A DNA stretch of 64,000 nt, taken from the NCBI RefSeq assembly GCF_002214545.1, contig NZ_CP015105.1, forward strand, positions 62,001-126,000, in the 5' to 3' direction. This DNA comes from Thermococcus thioreducens. Its GTDB lineage: Archaea; Methanobacteriota_B; Thermococci; Thermococcales; Thermococcaceae. The position numbers were made by a program, and so were the translations under genes. Shown here one piece after another: positions 1 to 8,673 of this stretch; the first letter of the stretch is position 1, and every line of letters starts with the position of its first letter. A model generated the notes under the pieces. The model saw only the letters and a program-made list of their open reading frames with translations. It had not been told where the DNA came from and ran no database searches.

Positions 1-303
1 AGCGTCCAGCTGAACAAGCTCTACAAGTACGATCCCGCGAAGGACGAGCTCATCCCCACTGGAGTCCCGAGTAAGACCCTTAACACCCTTGCTCACCACA
101 CCGGGATGAGTGTATCGGAGCTTGAGTTCGAAAAGGAGAAGCGTAAGATAATCCTCGACTGGATGATAGAGCGGGGTATACGAAGCATTGAGAAGGTTGG
201 GTACTACATAAGGCAGTTTTACATAGATGAGGAGGCACTGTTCAGGAGGATTCAGGCTGAAAGTGGCATCGAGACCAGTAGACAGATTAAGAATCTGGTC
301 TAA
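1..303 (+). CDS. Secretion/pilus assembly ATPase, C-terminal end (start lies outside window)
   Basis: The first frame is open from base 1 to the TAA at 301 and gives the last 100 residues of a larger protein. The tail is rich in charged helices. Ten bases later two membrane proteins of the T2SSF fold begin, the usual partners of GspE/FlaI/TadA-type ATPases that power archaeal type IV pilus-like machines from the cytoplasmic face. The Walker boxes lie upstream of the window, so the family call rests on the tail and on the neighbours. The three genes 1-2286 look like one operon. Confidence 0.75.
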   Translation, partial: SVQLNKLYKYDPAKDELIPTGVPSKTLNTLAHHTGMSVSELEFEKEKRKIILDWMIERGIRSIEKVGYYIRQFYIDEEALFRRIQAESGIETSRQIKNLV

Positions 304-313
304 GGTGATAATC

Positions 314-1378
314 GTGGGCGTCGTTAAAGTCATCACAGACTTTTTGGAACGTCTGGGTGGGAAGACTGTTGAAGTAGCTGAGAAACCTATAAGGAGAATT
401 CCTCAGGGCAAGAGCGTCCAGGAGAGGCTTAGGGCACTTAAAGAGCTACAGAAAGAAATTCAAAAAGAGAAAACTGAAGCAGAAAAAGAGAAGGAACTCG
501 AAGAAATACTTGAATGGCGAAAAAAAGAGATGCAGAGGCCATTTTCTGAGAGACTCGCCGACACTGTGCTACGCTACTTTAAAGGGCCTGTGGAGGCGCT
601 CACAAACTCACTGAGAGGATTGGACCAGGATCTTTACCGTGCAAGCATACTGATGCCCCAAGAAAAGTATGTTGCCCTGATGCTTGCAGTTGCAATTTTT
701 GCGGGCATTTTTGGGTTTCTCTTTGCATATCTCCTGTACGTCCCGGTTGATATGTCCGCTCTGGTGGGGTTCCTGGGTTTTGTGGGCGGCTTCATGTACA
801 TGAGGTACTACCCAAGGATGGTCTGGAAGCGCAGGGTCGTTGAGGTGGAAAGGGCCATGCCCTATGCCCTGAGGCACATGGCGTCTCTCCTGAGTGCGGG
901 CGTTGGTATTTCAGAGGCCCTTCTCTCCGTTGCCCGTGCGGATTACGGTGTCATCTCTGAGGAGTTTGAGCTCATCCTGAGGGACATGAGGACGGGTTCG
1001 TCCTTTGAGGATGCCCTTACAAAGTTTGACGAGAAGATGGGTTCGGAAAACGTCAGCCGTGTCGTCAAGCAGATACTCAGGGCAATGAAGTTCGGTGGAA
1101 ACCTCTCCGAGATCCTTTACAAGATGGCAGAAGACTTCGCCTTTGAATACAGAATGAAACTGGTGGAGTATGTCCAGAGGGTCAACGGTATAGCCTTCAT
1201 CTACATGTTCCTGACAATAGTCATGCCCACCATGTTCGTCGTTGGAATACTGGCTGGTTCGGTTATGGCTCAACAACTTATAATGCCCCCCGAAACCCTT
1301 GCAGTAATACTGCTCTTCGCCTTCCCGGCGCTGTCGTTCATAGTGGTCAACATGATTAAGAAGGGAGAGCCGAGGTGA
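314..1378 (+). CDS. T2SSF-domain pilus assembly platform protein (FlaJ/TadB-like)
   Basis: 354 residues. A GTG start at 314 is chosen because GGTGAT ends five bases before it; the longer open frame from 227 would overlap the ATPase gene. The first 110 residues are cytoplasmic and very charged, with a Lys/Glu-rich coiled stretch. Hydrophobic segments follow at about 119-165. Residues 180-300 form the T2SSF helical domain (RAMPYALRHMASLLSAGVGI, then MRTGSSFEDALTKF and MKFGGNLSEIL), and two more membrane segments end the protein. Such proteins form the inner-membrane platform on which the ATPase acts to polymerise pilins. No pilin gene is visible here. Confidence 0.85.
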   Translation: MGVVKVITDFLERLGGKTVEVAEKPIRRIPQGKSVQERLRALKELQKEIQKEKTEAEKEKELEEILEWRKKEMQRPFSERLADTVLRYFKGPVEALTNSLRGLDQDLYRASILMPQEKYVALMLAVAIFAGIFGFLFAYLLYVPVDMSALVGFLGFVGGFMYMRYYPRMVWKRRVVEVERAMPYALRHMASLLSAGVGISEALLSVARADYGVISEEFELILRDMRTGSSFEDALTKFDEKMGSENVSRVVKQILRAMKFGGNLSEILYKMAEDFAFEYRMKLVEYVQRVNGIAFIYMFLTIVMPTMFVVGILAGSVMAQQLIMPPETLAVILLFAFPALSFIVVNMIKKGEPR

Positions 1379-1383
1379 CAGTG

Positions 1384-2286
1384 ATGGCCGGTGGATTGTC
1401 TTCAGCGTTGATAAAAATCGTCGAGAGAATAGTTCCCAAGCGCTGGATGAGGCGTTACGAGGTTTTCATGTACTCTTCCGGCATAAACTTCCTCGCCGCC
1501 GAGTACCTTATAGTGTCCCTGCTGATTGGGATAATCGGAGGTCTTGTTGCTGAGCTGTTCCTTCATCCAGTGTATGCCGTTGCAACGTTCGTAGCACTTT
1601 TTGCGGCAATGGCTTTTGGTTATCCCTACTGGAAAATCACCAAGCGCATAGAGGATATGGAGAAAATGTTGCCGGATGCGTTCTTTTATTTGGCCAGTTC
1701 CCTTAGGGCAGGGATCTCTTTCTCGGAGGCGCTGGAGGAGCTAACGACGACTAAATTTGGTGCACTTACGGAAGAATTCAGGAGGACTGTCGCCGAAATA
1801 AAGAAAGGTCGTCCAACATCTGAGGCACTTCGTGCCTTTGCGATAAGGAACATGAAATCCCCCGTCATTTATCGTTCCATGATGATAATTATTGAGGCCC
1901 TTGAGAGGGGCGCACCTATGAGCGATGTGCTAGTCTACGTTGGAAACGATGTGAGGGAAATACTCAGGATAAAGCAGGAGAGAAAAGCCTCGACCGGCAT
2001 GCAGGTTATGTTCTTCATAATAACCAGCGGATTTATCGGACCCCTGATATTAGGAATAGTCGCTCAGGTCATGTTCGCAATGAGTACTGGGAACGTGACT
2101 TTTCCGGTTGGCACTATACGGACGATACTTTTGGCCTTTGTTGCTCTCCAGGCCATAGTTTCGGGTTTGGGGATTGGTGTCATAAGAGAAGGAAAATACT
2201 CAGCAGGCATCAAATATAGCCTGCTGCTAATGGTGATGGGTATTGTGGTCTTCCAGGGGACTTCAGGCCTCAATATTGGAATCTGA
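1384..2286 (+). CDS. Second T2SSF-domain platform protein (TadC-like)
   Basis: 300 residues. GAGGTGA, which contains the stop codon of the gene before, lies five bases before the ATG at 1384; GTG codons at 1375 and 1381 are possible alternatives. The protein has a membrane pair near residues 30-80, a T2SSF domain at about 95-210 (LPDAFFYLASSLRAGISFSEAL, IKKGRPTSEALRAFA) and several hydrophobic segments at the C terminus. Paired platform proteins of this kind accompany one ATPase in archaeal and Tad pili. Its last 24 bases overlap the convergent FKBP gene. Confidence 0.85.
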   Translation: MAGGLSSALIKIVERIVPKRWMRRYEVFMYSSGINFLAAEYLIVSLLIGIIGGLVAELFLHPVYAVATFVALFAAMAFGYPYWKITKRIEDMEKMLPDAFFYLASSLRAGISFSEALEELTTTKFGALTEEFRRTVAEIKKGRPTSEALRAFAIRNMKSPVIYRSMMIIIEALERGAPMSDVLVYVGNDVREILRIKQERKASTGMQVMFFIITSGFIGPLILGIVAQVMFAMSTGNVTFPVGTIRTILLAFVALQAIVSGLGIGVIREGKYSAGIKYSLLLMVMGIVVFQGTSGLNIGI

Positions 2287-2757
2287 GGCCTCTTCTTTAG
2301 CTTTCTGGACGTCCACTATTTCTACCTCAAAGATGAGGGTCTTCCCTGCGAGCGGGTGGTTGAAGTCGAGGGTGACGCTCTCCTCACCAACCTTGGCTAT
2401 CTTGGCTATCCCTGAGTCCGTCATGACGTACATCCCTTCAACCGGCTCCAGGCCCGCACTGGTAAACTCGGAGATTGGAACATCTATAACGAGCTCCGGG
2501 TTCGGCATGCCGTAGGCCTTCTCGGGGGGTATGGTGATGGTTTTCTTCTCCCCAAGCTCCATACCAATAAGGGCCTCGTCAAGACCGGGGATTATCTCGC
2601 CAACCCCGACGTTGACGCCGAGGGGGCCGTATTCCCTCTCCTCCACGTATATCTCGTTTTCCCTAGCGATGTCCTCGTAACTGGTATCAAAAACTTCACC
2701 GTTCTCAAATCTGCCCACGTAGTGGAACACCACAAAATCTCCAGCTTCAATCTTCAT
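2263..2757 (-). CDS. FKBP-type peptidyl-prolyl cis-trans isomerase (SlyD-like)
   Basis: 164 residues from the ATG at 2757, which is chosen because family members begin MKIE.GD.V. An ATG at 2784 is less likely. The FKBP half contains GDFVVFHYVGRFENGEVFDTS and PGLDEALIGMELGEKKTITI, followed by PPEKAYGMP. The insert-in-flap domain lies at about residues 85-130, and the fold closes with DFNHPLAGKTLIFEVEIV. These cytosolic proteins isomerise X-Pro bonds and act as chaperones. A TATA-like TTATAA at 2804-2809 fits a short leader. The 3' end overlaps the platform gene by 24 bases. Confidence 0.93.
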   Translation of the reverse strand: MKIEAGDFVVFHYVGRFENGEVFDTSYEDIARENEIYVEEREYGPLGVNVGVGEIIPGLDEALIGMELGEKKTITIPPEKAYGMPNPELVIDVPISEFTSAGLEPVEGMYVMTDSGIAKIAKVGEESVTLDFNHPLAGKTLIFEVEIVDVQKAKEEASDSNIEA

Positions 2758-2803
2758 TTCCTTCAACTCCAAAAGTCTCTTCATGGGGGCTTGACCCGGC
2801 GCC

Positions 2804-2859
2804 TTATAACGGTTTTGGTGTTTTCCACTTTGAACGATAAACACGGCAACTATATAAGG
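2804..2859. promoter_or_regulatory. Divergent TATA boxes between the FKBP gene and the 2890 gene
   Basis: TTATAA at 2804-2809 is suitably placed for the minus-strand FKBP gene. TATATAAGG at 2851-2859 lies about 30 bases before the ATG at 2890 of the plus-strand gene. Transcription start points are inferred from the usual 25-base spacing. Confidence 0.5.
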
Positions 2860-2889
2860 AACGTCACACCATTTAAAAGGGGTGATATT

Positions 2890-3183
2890 ATGGGGTACCT
2901 ATCCGAAACCCTCATGAAGGAGTACGGCGACCTCACCGTTAGGGACGTGTATTCCACGAAGCTGGGGGACACCGATGTTGAGATAATCGAGGTCTCAAAG
3001 GACGGCAAGAAGTTCATAGCCATGTTCCAGAGCCGTAAAGTGAAGGAAAACCTGTTCAGGTGGTCGCTGATAATAACAAGCGCCAGGCACACCAGAACCC
3101 TCAAGGGCATGGATCCCCTCGACGGAATAACCCTGGCCCTCAAGTCCAGCATAGATGCGATGATAGCCGGAATGGAAGAATGA
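2890..3183 (+). CDS. Conserved small protein of unknown function
   Basis: 97 residues, with GGGGTGAT directly before the ATG. It is soluble and has no signal peptide or membrane segment. Its mixed alpha/beta pattern (two or three strands around VEIIEVSKDGKKFIAMFQSR, then two helices) gives no recognisable motif. I do not recognise a function. It has its own TATA box and is divergent from the FKBP gene and convergent with the DUF2118 gene. The start and the codon pattern make it a convincing gene. Confidence 0.8.
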   Translation: MGYLSETLMKEYGDLTVRDVYSTKLGDTDVEIIEVSKDGKKFIAMFQSRKVKENLFRWSLIITSARHTRTLKGMDPLDGITLALKSSIDAMIAGMEE

Positions 3184-3191
3184 AGAGAGCC

Positions 3192-3692
3192 CTACTCCTC
3201 CGGAAGGATGTAGTAAACGTAGTGCGGCCTGTTCGTTACCTCGTCTATGAACACAACCGTCCCGGTCTTCGGGGGCTTGAGGTAGTGAACTTCGCCTTTT
3301 CTCGTGGTTACCGCCGCGAAGGCGTCGCCCGTTCTTACCCTGTTCCCCACGTTTGCTATCAGGGTCTTTGTGTATCCCTCCACGGGGAGCAGGAGCAGTT
3401 CGTCGCCCTTTTTCAGGTATATTCTTGTCCTTCCGTCGGGGAGCACCAGAACCGCATCTGCGAGCAGCTTTCCCTCAATTCTGTCAACGTAGAGGTAGAA
3501 CCTATCGTAAACTTCCTTCGCGAGGAACTTGGAGCCATCCACCTCAACGAAGCCGGGAACGGTTTCGCCCTCCCTCAACCATACTTCAACGTTTCCGCTG
3601 ATGATCACGCAGTCTTTTATCGCCTTTCCCCCCTCAATGCACTCCCCCGGAGGGGCCTCAACGTAAAGCCTTGGAACCCTCTCCACCGTCAT
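3192..3692 (-). CDS. DUF2118 family protein (biotinyl/lipoyl-like fold)
   Basis: 166 residues from the ATG at 3692; GTG codons at 3695 and 3686 are close alternatives. The C-terminal half (about 105-166: GYTKTLIANVGNRVRTGDAF, then VTTRKGEVHYLKPPKTGTV) resembles the barrel-sandwich hybrid fold of biotinyl carriers, which is why DUF2118 proteins are compared with them. There is no MKM-type biotin lysine. The N-terminal half is a separate beta domain. The role is unknown. A TTTAAAAG element near 3716-3726 is a probable TATA box. Confidence 0.75.
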   Translation of the reverse strand: MTVERVPRLYVEAPPGECIEGGKAIKDCVIISGNVEVWLREGETVPGFVEVDGSKFLAKEVYDRFYLYVDRIEGKLLADAVLVLPDGRTRIYLKKGDELLLLPVEGYTKTLIANVGNRVRTGDAFAAVTTRKGEVHYLKPPKTGTVVFIDEVTNRPHYVYYILPEE

Positions 3693-3755
3693 CACCTGAC
3701 CTTTACCTATGGGTAAAAGCTTTTAAACCTGCCCTCTCTACACTTCCCGATAAAA

Positions 3756-4601
3756 ATGTCCACCAGGGTAAAATTCTTGGCCCTCTCTGGACTGCTGTTT
3801 TCACTGATGACGCTCATGATTAATTACAGCGCAACCACATCGAGCGCACCCAGGGGCAGTTCCGCACCCTGGACCGGCGTCCTTCTTATCGTTCTCGCGA
3901 TAGTTGGCCTGTTCGTTATCATCGGCGTCCTTCTGGGGTGGAGGGATCCCTTCAGGCGGGATGAGGGCGGCGGCTTTGGTTTCCTGACTTACATTGCCAT
4001 TGTGTTTGGTGGCATCGTGGGGGGCGTTGTTTTCCGAATGATGAAAAAGCGTCCCCTGGGTTTTCCAGCCAACGATACTTCTGTGAACGGCTCGGTGAAC
4101 GGTTCACTTCCCCTTCAGTCCACCACCCAATCTCCCACCTACCACAACGTCTCTTTGACGCCTGCAAGGGAAGCGTTGTCTTCCCAGTACCTTCTCTATG
4201 CCCTCCTTGTGGTTGTAATAGTGGTCTTTGCATACCTTGCCGTGATTCAGTACCGCGAATACCTGCAGAAGAAGGAGCGTAAAGAGATGAAGCTCCGTGC
4301 CGAGCTGTTCGATAAGAAGCTTGATGAGCTCGGACTTGAGATGTTCGAGAACCCCAGGGAGGCCATCGTTGGTGTTTATAAAAACGCCGTTCTCTGGCTC
4401 AACTACCTGGGAATTCCCTACGAGGAGAGCTGGACGCACTGGGAACACGCAGAGCATGTGAGGTACATGCACGATGCCTTTGTCGAGCTGACACGGCTCT
4501 TCGAAAAGGCCAAATACGCTCCCGAGAAAATAACATGGGATGATGCTAGGAGGGCCCTTAGGGTCTATCGGGAGATGAGGAGGGGTGTGGATGAGGTTTA
4601 A
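3756..4601 (+). CDS. Membrane protein with C-terminal DUF4129 domain
   Basis: 281 residues and first gene of a five-gene operon. It has an N-terminal membrane helix at about 8-25, two more near 40-60 and 75-95, a Ser/Thr/Asn-rich outer loop (residues 105-145) with several N-X-S/T sites, and a fourth helix near 150-170. The cytoplasmic C-terminal part (185-275) is DUF4129-like: ENPREAIVGVYKNAVLWLNY followed by a helix with TRLFEKAKYAPE. DUF4129 proteins usually stand next to transglutaminase/DUF58/MoxR genes and are thought to serve cell-envelope assembly or maturation. That role is inferred from context. Confidence 0.8.
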   Translation: MSTRVKFLALSGLLFSLMTLMINYSATTSSAPRGSSAPWTGVLLIVLAIVGLFVIIGVLLGWRDPFRRDEGGGFGFLTYIAIVFGGIVGGVVFRMMKKRPLGFPANDTSVNGSVNGSLPLQSTTQSPTYHNVSLTPAREALSSQYLLYALLVVVIVVFAYLAVIQYREYLQKKERKEMKLRAELFDKKLDELGLEMFENPREAIVGVYKNAVLWLNYLGIPYEESWTHWEHAEHVRYMHDAFVELTRLFEKAKYAPEKITWDDARRALRVYREMRRGVDEV

Positions 4602-5040
4602 TTATGCCCTCGCGATAGCCGTGATCCCCCTGATCATCGCCATGATTGCCGGCTCATACCTGGTTAGATGGCTCGCCGTTCTGGTGTTGGGTGCCCTTTT
4701 GGCGTTCATCCTCTTTGGATTTGAAATACACGTTCCTCTTCCCAAGCGGGAAAGGCTGGGGAAGGTCGAGAGAAAAACCGACGTTGAGAGGATAGTGACG
4801 CTCATAGAGCGCGCCAAGAATGGGAAGGTCGCCCGCTCCCTTCTCGAGGAGAAGATAGCGGGAATATACGCCACGCTCTCCGACGATTATAACAAGGCTT
4901 TTCATTCCCTTGCCTCCGAACCCAACGAGGCAATCAAAGCCCTCCGTTCGGAGGGGGATTTTCTCGATAACCTTGAAAGGGCTCTAAAAATCCTGGAGGA
5001 GGATCTATATGAAGATAGGAGAGGTAAGCTCCAAAGGTAA
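4591..5040 (+). CDS. Two-helix membrane protein of the MoxR/DUF58 operon
   Basis: 149 residues from the ATG at 4591, which follows AGGAGGGG; a GTG at 4585 is possible. It overlaps the stop of the gene before. Two membrane helices (residues 4-24 and 26-46) are followed by a charged cytoplasmic domain made mainly of helices (VERIVTLIERAKNGKVARSL). I do not recognise a named family. Tight coupling on both sides, with 32 bases of overlap into the MoxR gene, suggests it acts with the ATPase. Confidence 0.8.
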   Translation: MRFNYALAIAVIPLIIAMIAGSYLVRWLAVLVLGALLAFILFGFEIHVPLPKRERLGKVERKTDVERIVTLIERAKNGKVARSLLEEKIAGIYATLSDDYNKAFHSLASEPNEAIKALRSEGDFLDNLERALKILEEDLYEDRRGKLQR

Positions 5041-5962
5041 TGCCGTCCTTGAGGAGGTCAGAAAGGCGATAGTCGGAAAGGACGAGGTGCTGAAGCTCAT
5101 ACTGACGACGATTCTGGCCGATGGGCACATACTCCTGGAAGACCTGCCCGGTTTAGCAAAGACGCTCATGGCGAAGAGCTTTGCAGCTGCCCTGGGGGTC
5201 AGGTTCAAGCGCGTCCAGTTCACACCGGACTTACTCCCCAGCGATATCCTGGGCGTCAGCGTTTTCAACCAGAAGACCCTTGAGTTCGAGTTTAAGAGGG
5301 GCCCAATCTTCACGAACATACTCCTTGCCGACGAGATAAACCGTGCCCCGCCAAAGACCCAGTCCGCTTTACTTGAGGCCATGCAGGAGAGGCAGGTCAC
5401 CATTGAGGGGAGCACATACGAGCTGGAGAGGCCTTTCATAGTCATTGCCACCCAGAACCCGATAGAGCAGGAGGGAACCTATCCGCTCCCGGAGGCCCAG
5501 CTGGACAGGTTCCTCGTCAGGCTCCGCGTTGGTTATCCTAGCAGGGGAGAGGAGATAGAGATACTTCGGAGGAGGATGGCCAGGAAGAAGGAGGAGGTCG
5601 ATATAACGCCAATCCTGACCCCCGAGGAAGTCGTTGAGATGCAGAGGGCGATAGAGGACGTTTACGTCAGCGACGCGATCCTGGAGTACATAACCGACAT
5701 AGTCTTGGCGACGAGGGAGGACAAGAAGGAGGTAGAGGTTGGGGCCTCGCCCAGGGGAAGCCTTGCCCTGCTCAAGCTCTCCAGGGCCTATGCCGCACTG
5801 GAGGGCAGGGACTACGTCATCCCCGACGATGTAAAGGCCGTCGCCGTTCCAGCGCTGAGCCACAGGCTCATCCTCAAGAGGGAGCTGTGGTACACGAAGG
5901 TCAGCCAGGAGAGCATAATGGAGAAGCTCCTTGAGCGCGTTCCGGTCCCCAAGTTTGAGTGA
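5009..5962 (+). CDS. MoxR-family AAA ATPase
   Basis: 317 residues; the ATG follows GGAGGAGGATCTAT. The AAA core is complete. Walker A is of the MoxR type near residues 46-54 (EDLPGLAKT), Walker B with sensor is near 105-112 (LADEINRAPPKTQSALLEAM), sensor 1 is IATQNP near 147, and an arginine finger is in LDRFLVRLRVGYP. The C-terminal helical lid carries SPRGSLALLKLSRAYA. MoxR ATPases act as chaperones that insert cofactors or remodel DUF58 or vWA partners; the DUF58 gene follows after nine bases. Confidence 0.95.
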   Translation: MKIGEVSSKGNAVLEEVRKAIVGKDEVLKLILTTILADGHILLEDLPGLAKTLMAKSFAAALGVRFKRVQFTPDLLPSDILGVSVFNQKTLEFEFKRGPIFTNILLADEINRAPPKTQSALLEAMQERQVTIEGSTYELERPFIVIATQNPIEQEGTYPLPEAQLDRFLVRLRVGYPSRGEEIEILRRRMARKKEEVDITPILTPEEVVEMQRAIEDVYVSDAILEYITDIVLATREDKKEVEVGASPRGSLALLKLSRAYAALEGRDYVIPDDVKAVAVPALSHRLILKRELWYTKVSQESIMEKLLERVPVPKFE

Positions 5963-5971
5963 GGTGAAAAG

Positions 5972-7267
5972 GTGCAGGCCCAGCCCCCGCTATACGGCAC
6001 CGCTCACGTTGAGGAGAGGGAGGAGGCGCCCACCGACGAGATGCTCCCGACGGAGAAGGCAGAGGAGATTCTCATCGCCCTCTGGCTAATCGTTATGTTC
6101 GCCTTCCTCCTCCTGCGCTGGGAGATGGTGTATCTGACGCTCCCGGCAATATGGCTTCTGTTTATAGCCGTGTTCTTCTTCAAGCCGCGCCTCAACGTCG
6201 AGATTGAGCGGATAATACCCCACAACCGCTTCCTTGAGGGGACTGAGATCGAGATAGTCCTCAGGATCAAGTCCCATGAGAGGATACCCACGTTGAAAAT
6301 CACAGAGGACATACCTCCCGGCTTGGAGCTGGTGGAGGGGCAGAGGGAGCACGTCCTCTCCCTCCGGCCGGGAGAGGAGAGGGAGATAAGGTACAGGGTT
6401 CGCGTTAAGCGCGGAATCCACGAGTTCAACTGGGTAAGACTGCGCTACCTCGACCCGTTTGGCTTCTTCAGGGTCGACAGGAAGGTTGACGTCTACAGCG
6501 AGATAGTGGGCGTTCCGATAATTACTGACGTCCCAACGCCCTACTCTACCAGGGGAACCAAGATAACCGTCGGTCCGCTCCCTTCGCCGAGGGTCGGTGA
6601 GGGGGTTGAGTTCCACGCGATCAGGGATTACCAGCCGGGAGACCCTCTCAAGATAATCAACTGGAAGGCCACCGCGAGGACGGGCAGGATAATGGCCAAC
6701 GAGTACGAGAGCGAGAGAAAAGTAGACGTCGTCTTCATCGTCGATGCCTCCTACACCGGCACTCTCGTCTTTGACCATCTGATTAGAGCAACCGCTTCCC
6801 TCATGCTCAACGCCCTCAACAACGGGACCAGTTTTGGCCTTCTCCTGGCCGAAGACGTTCCGCTCTGGATCCGCGTTGACTACGGCAAAAGGCACTTCTT
6901 CAAGTGCATAGACTTCCTGAGCACGGCGAAACCCGATAAGAACAACATGATCGCCTACCAGGTCGAGCACCTGATAAAGGCGCGCTTCCCCCCTAAAGCC
7001 CAGCTGTTATATTTCTCCCCCCTCCTCACAGAGGAGAGCAGGGAGGCGCTTAAAATAATGGCCCGGTACGGCTACAACGTTGTGGTCATAAGTCCCAATC
7101 CCTACACGGCGGTTGAGCCAAAGAGCCGCGAGGAGGAGCTGGCGGTGAAGCTCCTTACCCTCCAGAGGAAGGCGGTGCTGATGAATATGTCCGCCTACGG
7201 CATCATCATAGACTGGGACGTCAGAAAGCCCCTTGAGGCCGCTATCGCGGAGGTGGTTGGGCTATGA
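5972..7267 (+). CDS. DUF58 domain protein, MoxR partner
   Basis: 431 residues from a GTG with GAGGTGA five bases before it. Two adjoining membrane helices lie at about 30-70, then a beta-rich segment with an Ig-like look (70-190). The DUF58 signature at about 205-240 contains GVEFHAIRDYQPGDPLKIINWKATART after GRVGEG-type residues. The following vWA-like region (VDVVFIVDASYTG) has the beginning of a MIDAS-like site. DUF58 proteins are membrane-bound partners of MoxR ATPases. Here transglutaminase and classical vWA genes are missing from the operon. Confidence 0.92.
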   Translation: MQAQPPLYGTAHVEEREEAPTDEMLPTEKAEEILIALWLIVMFAFLLLRWEMVYLTLPAIWLLFIAVFFFKPRLNVEIERIIPHNRFLEGTEIEIVLRIKSHERIPTLKITEDIPPGLELVEGQREHVLSLRPGEEREIRYRVRVKRGIHEFNWVRLRYLDPFGFFRVDRKVDVYSEIVGVPIITDVPTPYSTRGTKITVGPLPSPRVGEGVEFHAIRDYQPGDPLKIINWKATARTGRIMANEYESERKVDVVFIVDASYTGTLVFDHLIRATASLMLNALNNGTSFGLLLAEDVPLWIRVDYGKRHFFKCIDFLSTAKPDKNNMIAYQVEHLIKARFPPKAQLLYFSPLLTEESREALKIMARYGYNVVVISPNPYTAVEPKSREEELAVKLLTLQRKAVLMNMSAYGIIIDWDVRKPLEAAIAEVVGL

Positions 7268-7686
7268 AGATTAGGAGAAGGCTGTACTCCATCATCCCAT
7301 TGATTCCCCTCTTCGTACTCCTTGGGACGCGTGACATCAGAACACTCCTCCTGGTGCCGCTGGCACTAATGGCCGTCCAGTGGTACTTTATGGGTGTACT
7401 TTTCCTGCTGGCGACGGCGGCCTTTCTCATCTACACGAAAACGGGCGGTCTCTACGGTCTGAGCGTAATGGCGCTGACGGTTCTTGCCCTTGAGATGGGC
7501 TACCTGGACAGGGAGCGTGCTCCGAGGGACCACTACCTCATCCTCCTTGCGGCGGTTGCGATGTCCTTCCCGACCTACCTGCTGATGTCGATGCTCTCCC
7601 CCGCACTCCCGAGGTTTGAGGTAACTGCACTGGCCGCACTGCTCCTTGTGGTGCTGTACCTCTTTGCCCGGTTTGTGGCCTCTTAG
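7264..7686 (+). CDS. Polytopic membrane protein closing the MoxR/DUF58 operon
   Basis: 140 residues; its ATGA start overlaps the stop of the DUF58 gene. Five to six hydrophobic segments fill almost the whole protein, with a short basic N terminus (MKIRRRLYS). No known motif is seen. Coupled translation with DUF58 argues for a common membrane complex. The 3' end overlaps the convergent kinase gene by four bases. Confidence 0.8.
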   Translation: MKIRRRLYSIIPLIPLFVLLGTRDIRTLLLVPLALMAVQWYFMGVLFLLATAAFLIYTKTGGLYGLSVMALTVLALEMGYLDRERAPRDHYLILLAAVAMSFPTYLLMSMLSPALPRFEVTALAALLLVVLYLFARFVAS

Positions 7687-8516
7687 ATGCTCCAGCTCCC
7701 CGTTTTTTTCAGAACCTCCCTGGCCCTCTCCAGTCCTTTTTTAACGCAGTCCTCAACGGCTGCGCCCCTGGAGTACATCGCCAGAAAGCCGCCCGCGAAG
7801 GCATCCCCGGCACCAGTGGGGTCAACGATTTCTTCAGGGCTTATGGGGAGTGCCGAAAACTCCCTGAAGGTTCCATCGTAGACGAGAACCCCCCTCTCAC
7901 CGCGCGTTATCACAACCAGCCCTGCCCCCCACCTGTGCAGTATTTTGGCGGCCTCTTCCACGGTTCTGGCCTTTGTTATCGTCAACGCTTCCCTCTCATT
8001 GGGGAATACGACCTCGACCCTTGATATTATCTCCCTCATAAGCCCGGTCTTCTTCTCGTAGTCCCTAATGTAGGTCGGGTTGAAATCAAGGCTTACTCTC
8101 TTGCCTTCCAGCCTTTTTAGTGCCTTGAGCTGTTCCTCCGGTGGAATAGGGGCTATGTGGAACAGGCCCGCGTCCATATACTCCTCGGGGATTGGGGTCT
8201 CGCCCATTTTCTGAGCGACTCCCATATCAACAGGGGCATCAACGCTTCCGTCCTCGTGGTAAATCATGTATATGTGAATCGTCCTGCCGGGCAGGATTTG
8301 AACGCCCCTAACGTCGAGAACCAATGAGAGCTTTTCGAGCCATTCCTTCGGAAAGTCCTCCCCAACTTTGGTTATCAAACCAACACTCGCACCGGCCAGC
8401 GCCGCCGAAGTGGCAACCGCCGCGGCCGCACCACCGGGGTATACTATCTCCTCCCTTCCCGGAAACCGTATGTGGTCTATTGAGACGTGGCCGAGCACCG
8501 CCAGGTCGAGCTTCAT
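7683..8516 (-). CDS. PfkB-family sugar or nucleoside kinase
   Basis: 277 residues from the ATG at 8516; GGTGATGATC lies just upstream, so the longer frame to 8561 is not used. Family signs are the N-terminal GHVSIDHI and a di-glycine PGGAAAAVAT segment near 27-36, and the C-terminal PfkB signature DPTGAGDAFAGG with the catalytic base Asp238. Ribokinase-type enzymes phosphorylate sugars or nucleosides with ATP or ADP. The substrate cannot be fixed from sequence: cytidine, ribose-phosphate or another sugar are all possible in Thermococcales. It is monocistronic. Confidence 0.85.
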   Translation of the reverse strand: MKLDLAVLGHVSIDHIRFPGREEIVYPGGAAAAVATSAALAGASVGLITKVGEDFPKEWLEKLSLVLDVRGVQILPGRTIHIYMIYHEDGSVDAPVDMGVAQKMGETPIPEEYMDAGLFHIAPIPPEEQLKALKRLEGKRVSLDFNPTYIRDYEKKTGLMREIISRVEVVFPNEREALTITKARTVEEAAKILHRWGAGLVVITRGERGVLVYDGTFREFSALPISPEEIVDPTGAGDAFAGGFLAMYSRGAAVEDCVKKGLERAREVLKKTGSWSI

Positions 8517-8673
8517 GATCATCACCAACACCCACTTTTTCAGGGACTTGTGCTTATCCATTTAAGCGATTTCCGGTTGAGTAATAGATTTCTACCCTTC
8601 CGTTTAGATGTCCATCGAAAAGATTAAAAGAGCCTGGGAGAAGAGTTTACCAAAGAAAAATGAGGTGGTTCCC

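Noticed and set aside
2263-2286. Convergent gene overlaps (also 7683-7686, 17723-17755, 34730-34737, 44877-44880)
   Set aside because: Short tail-to-tail overlaps are common in compact Thermococcus genomes and need no special explanation.
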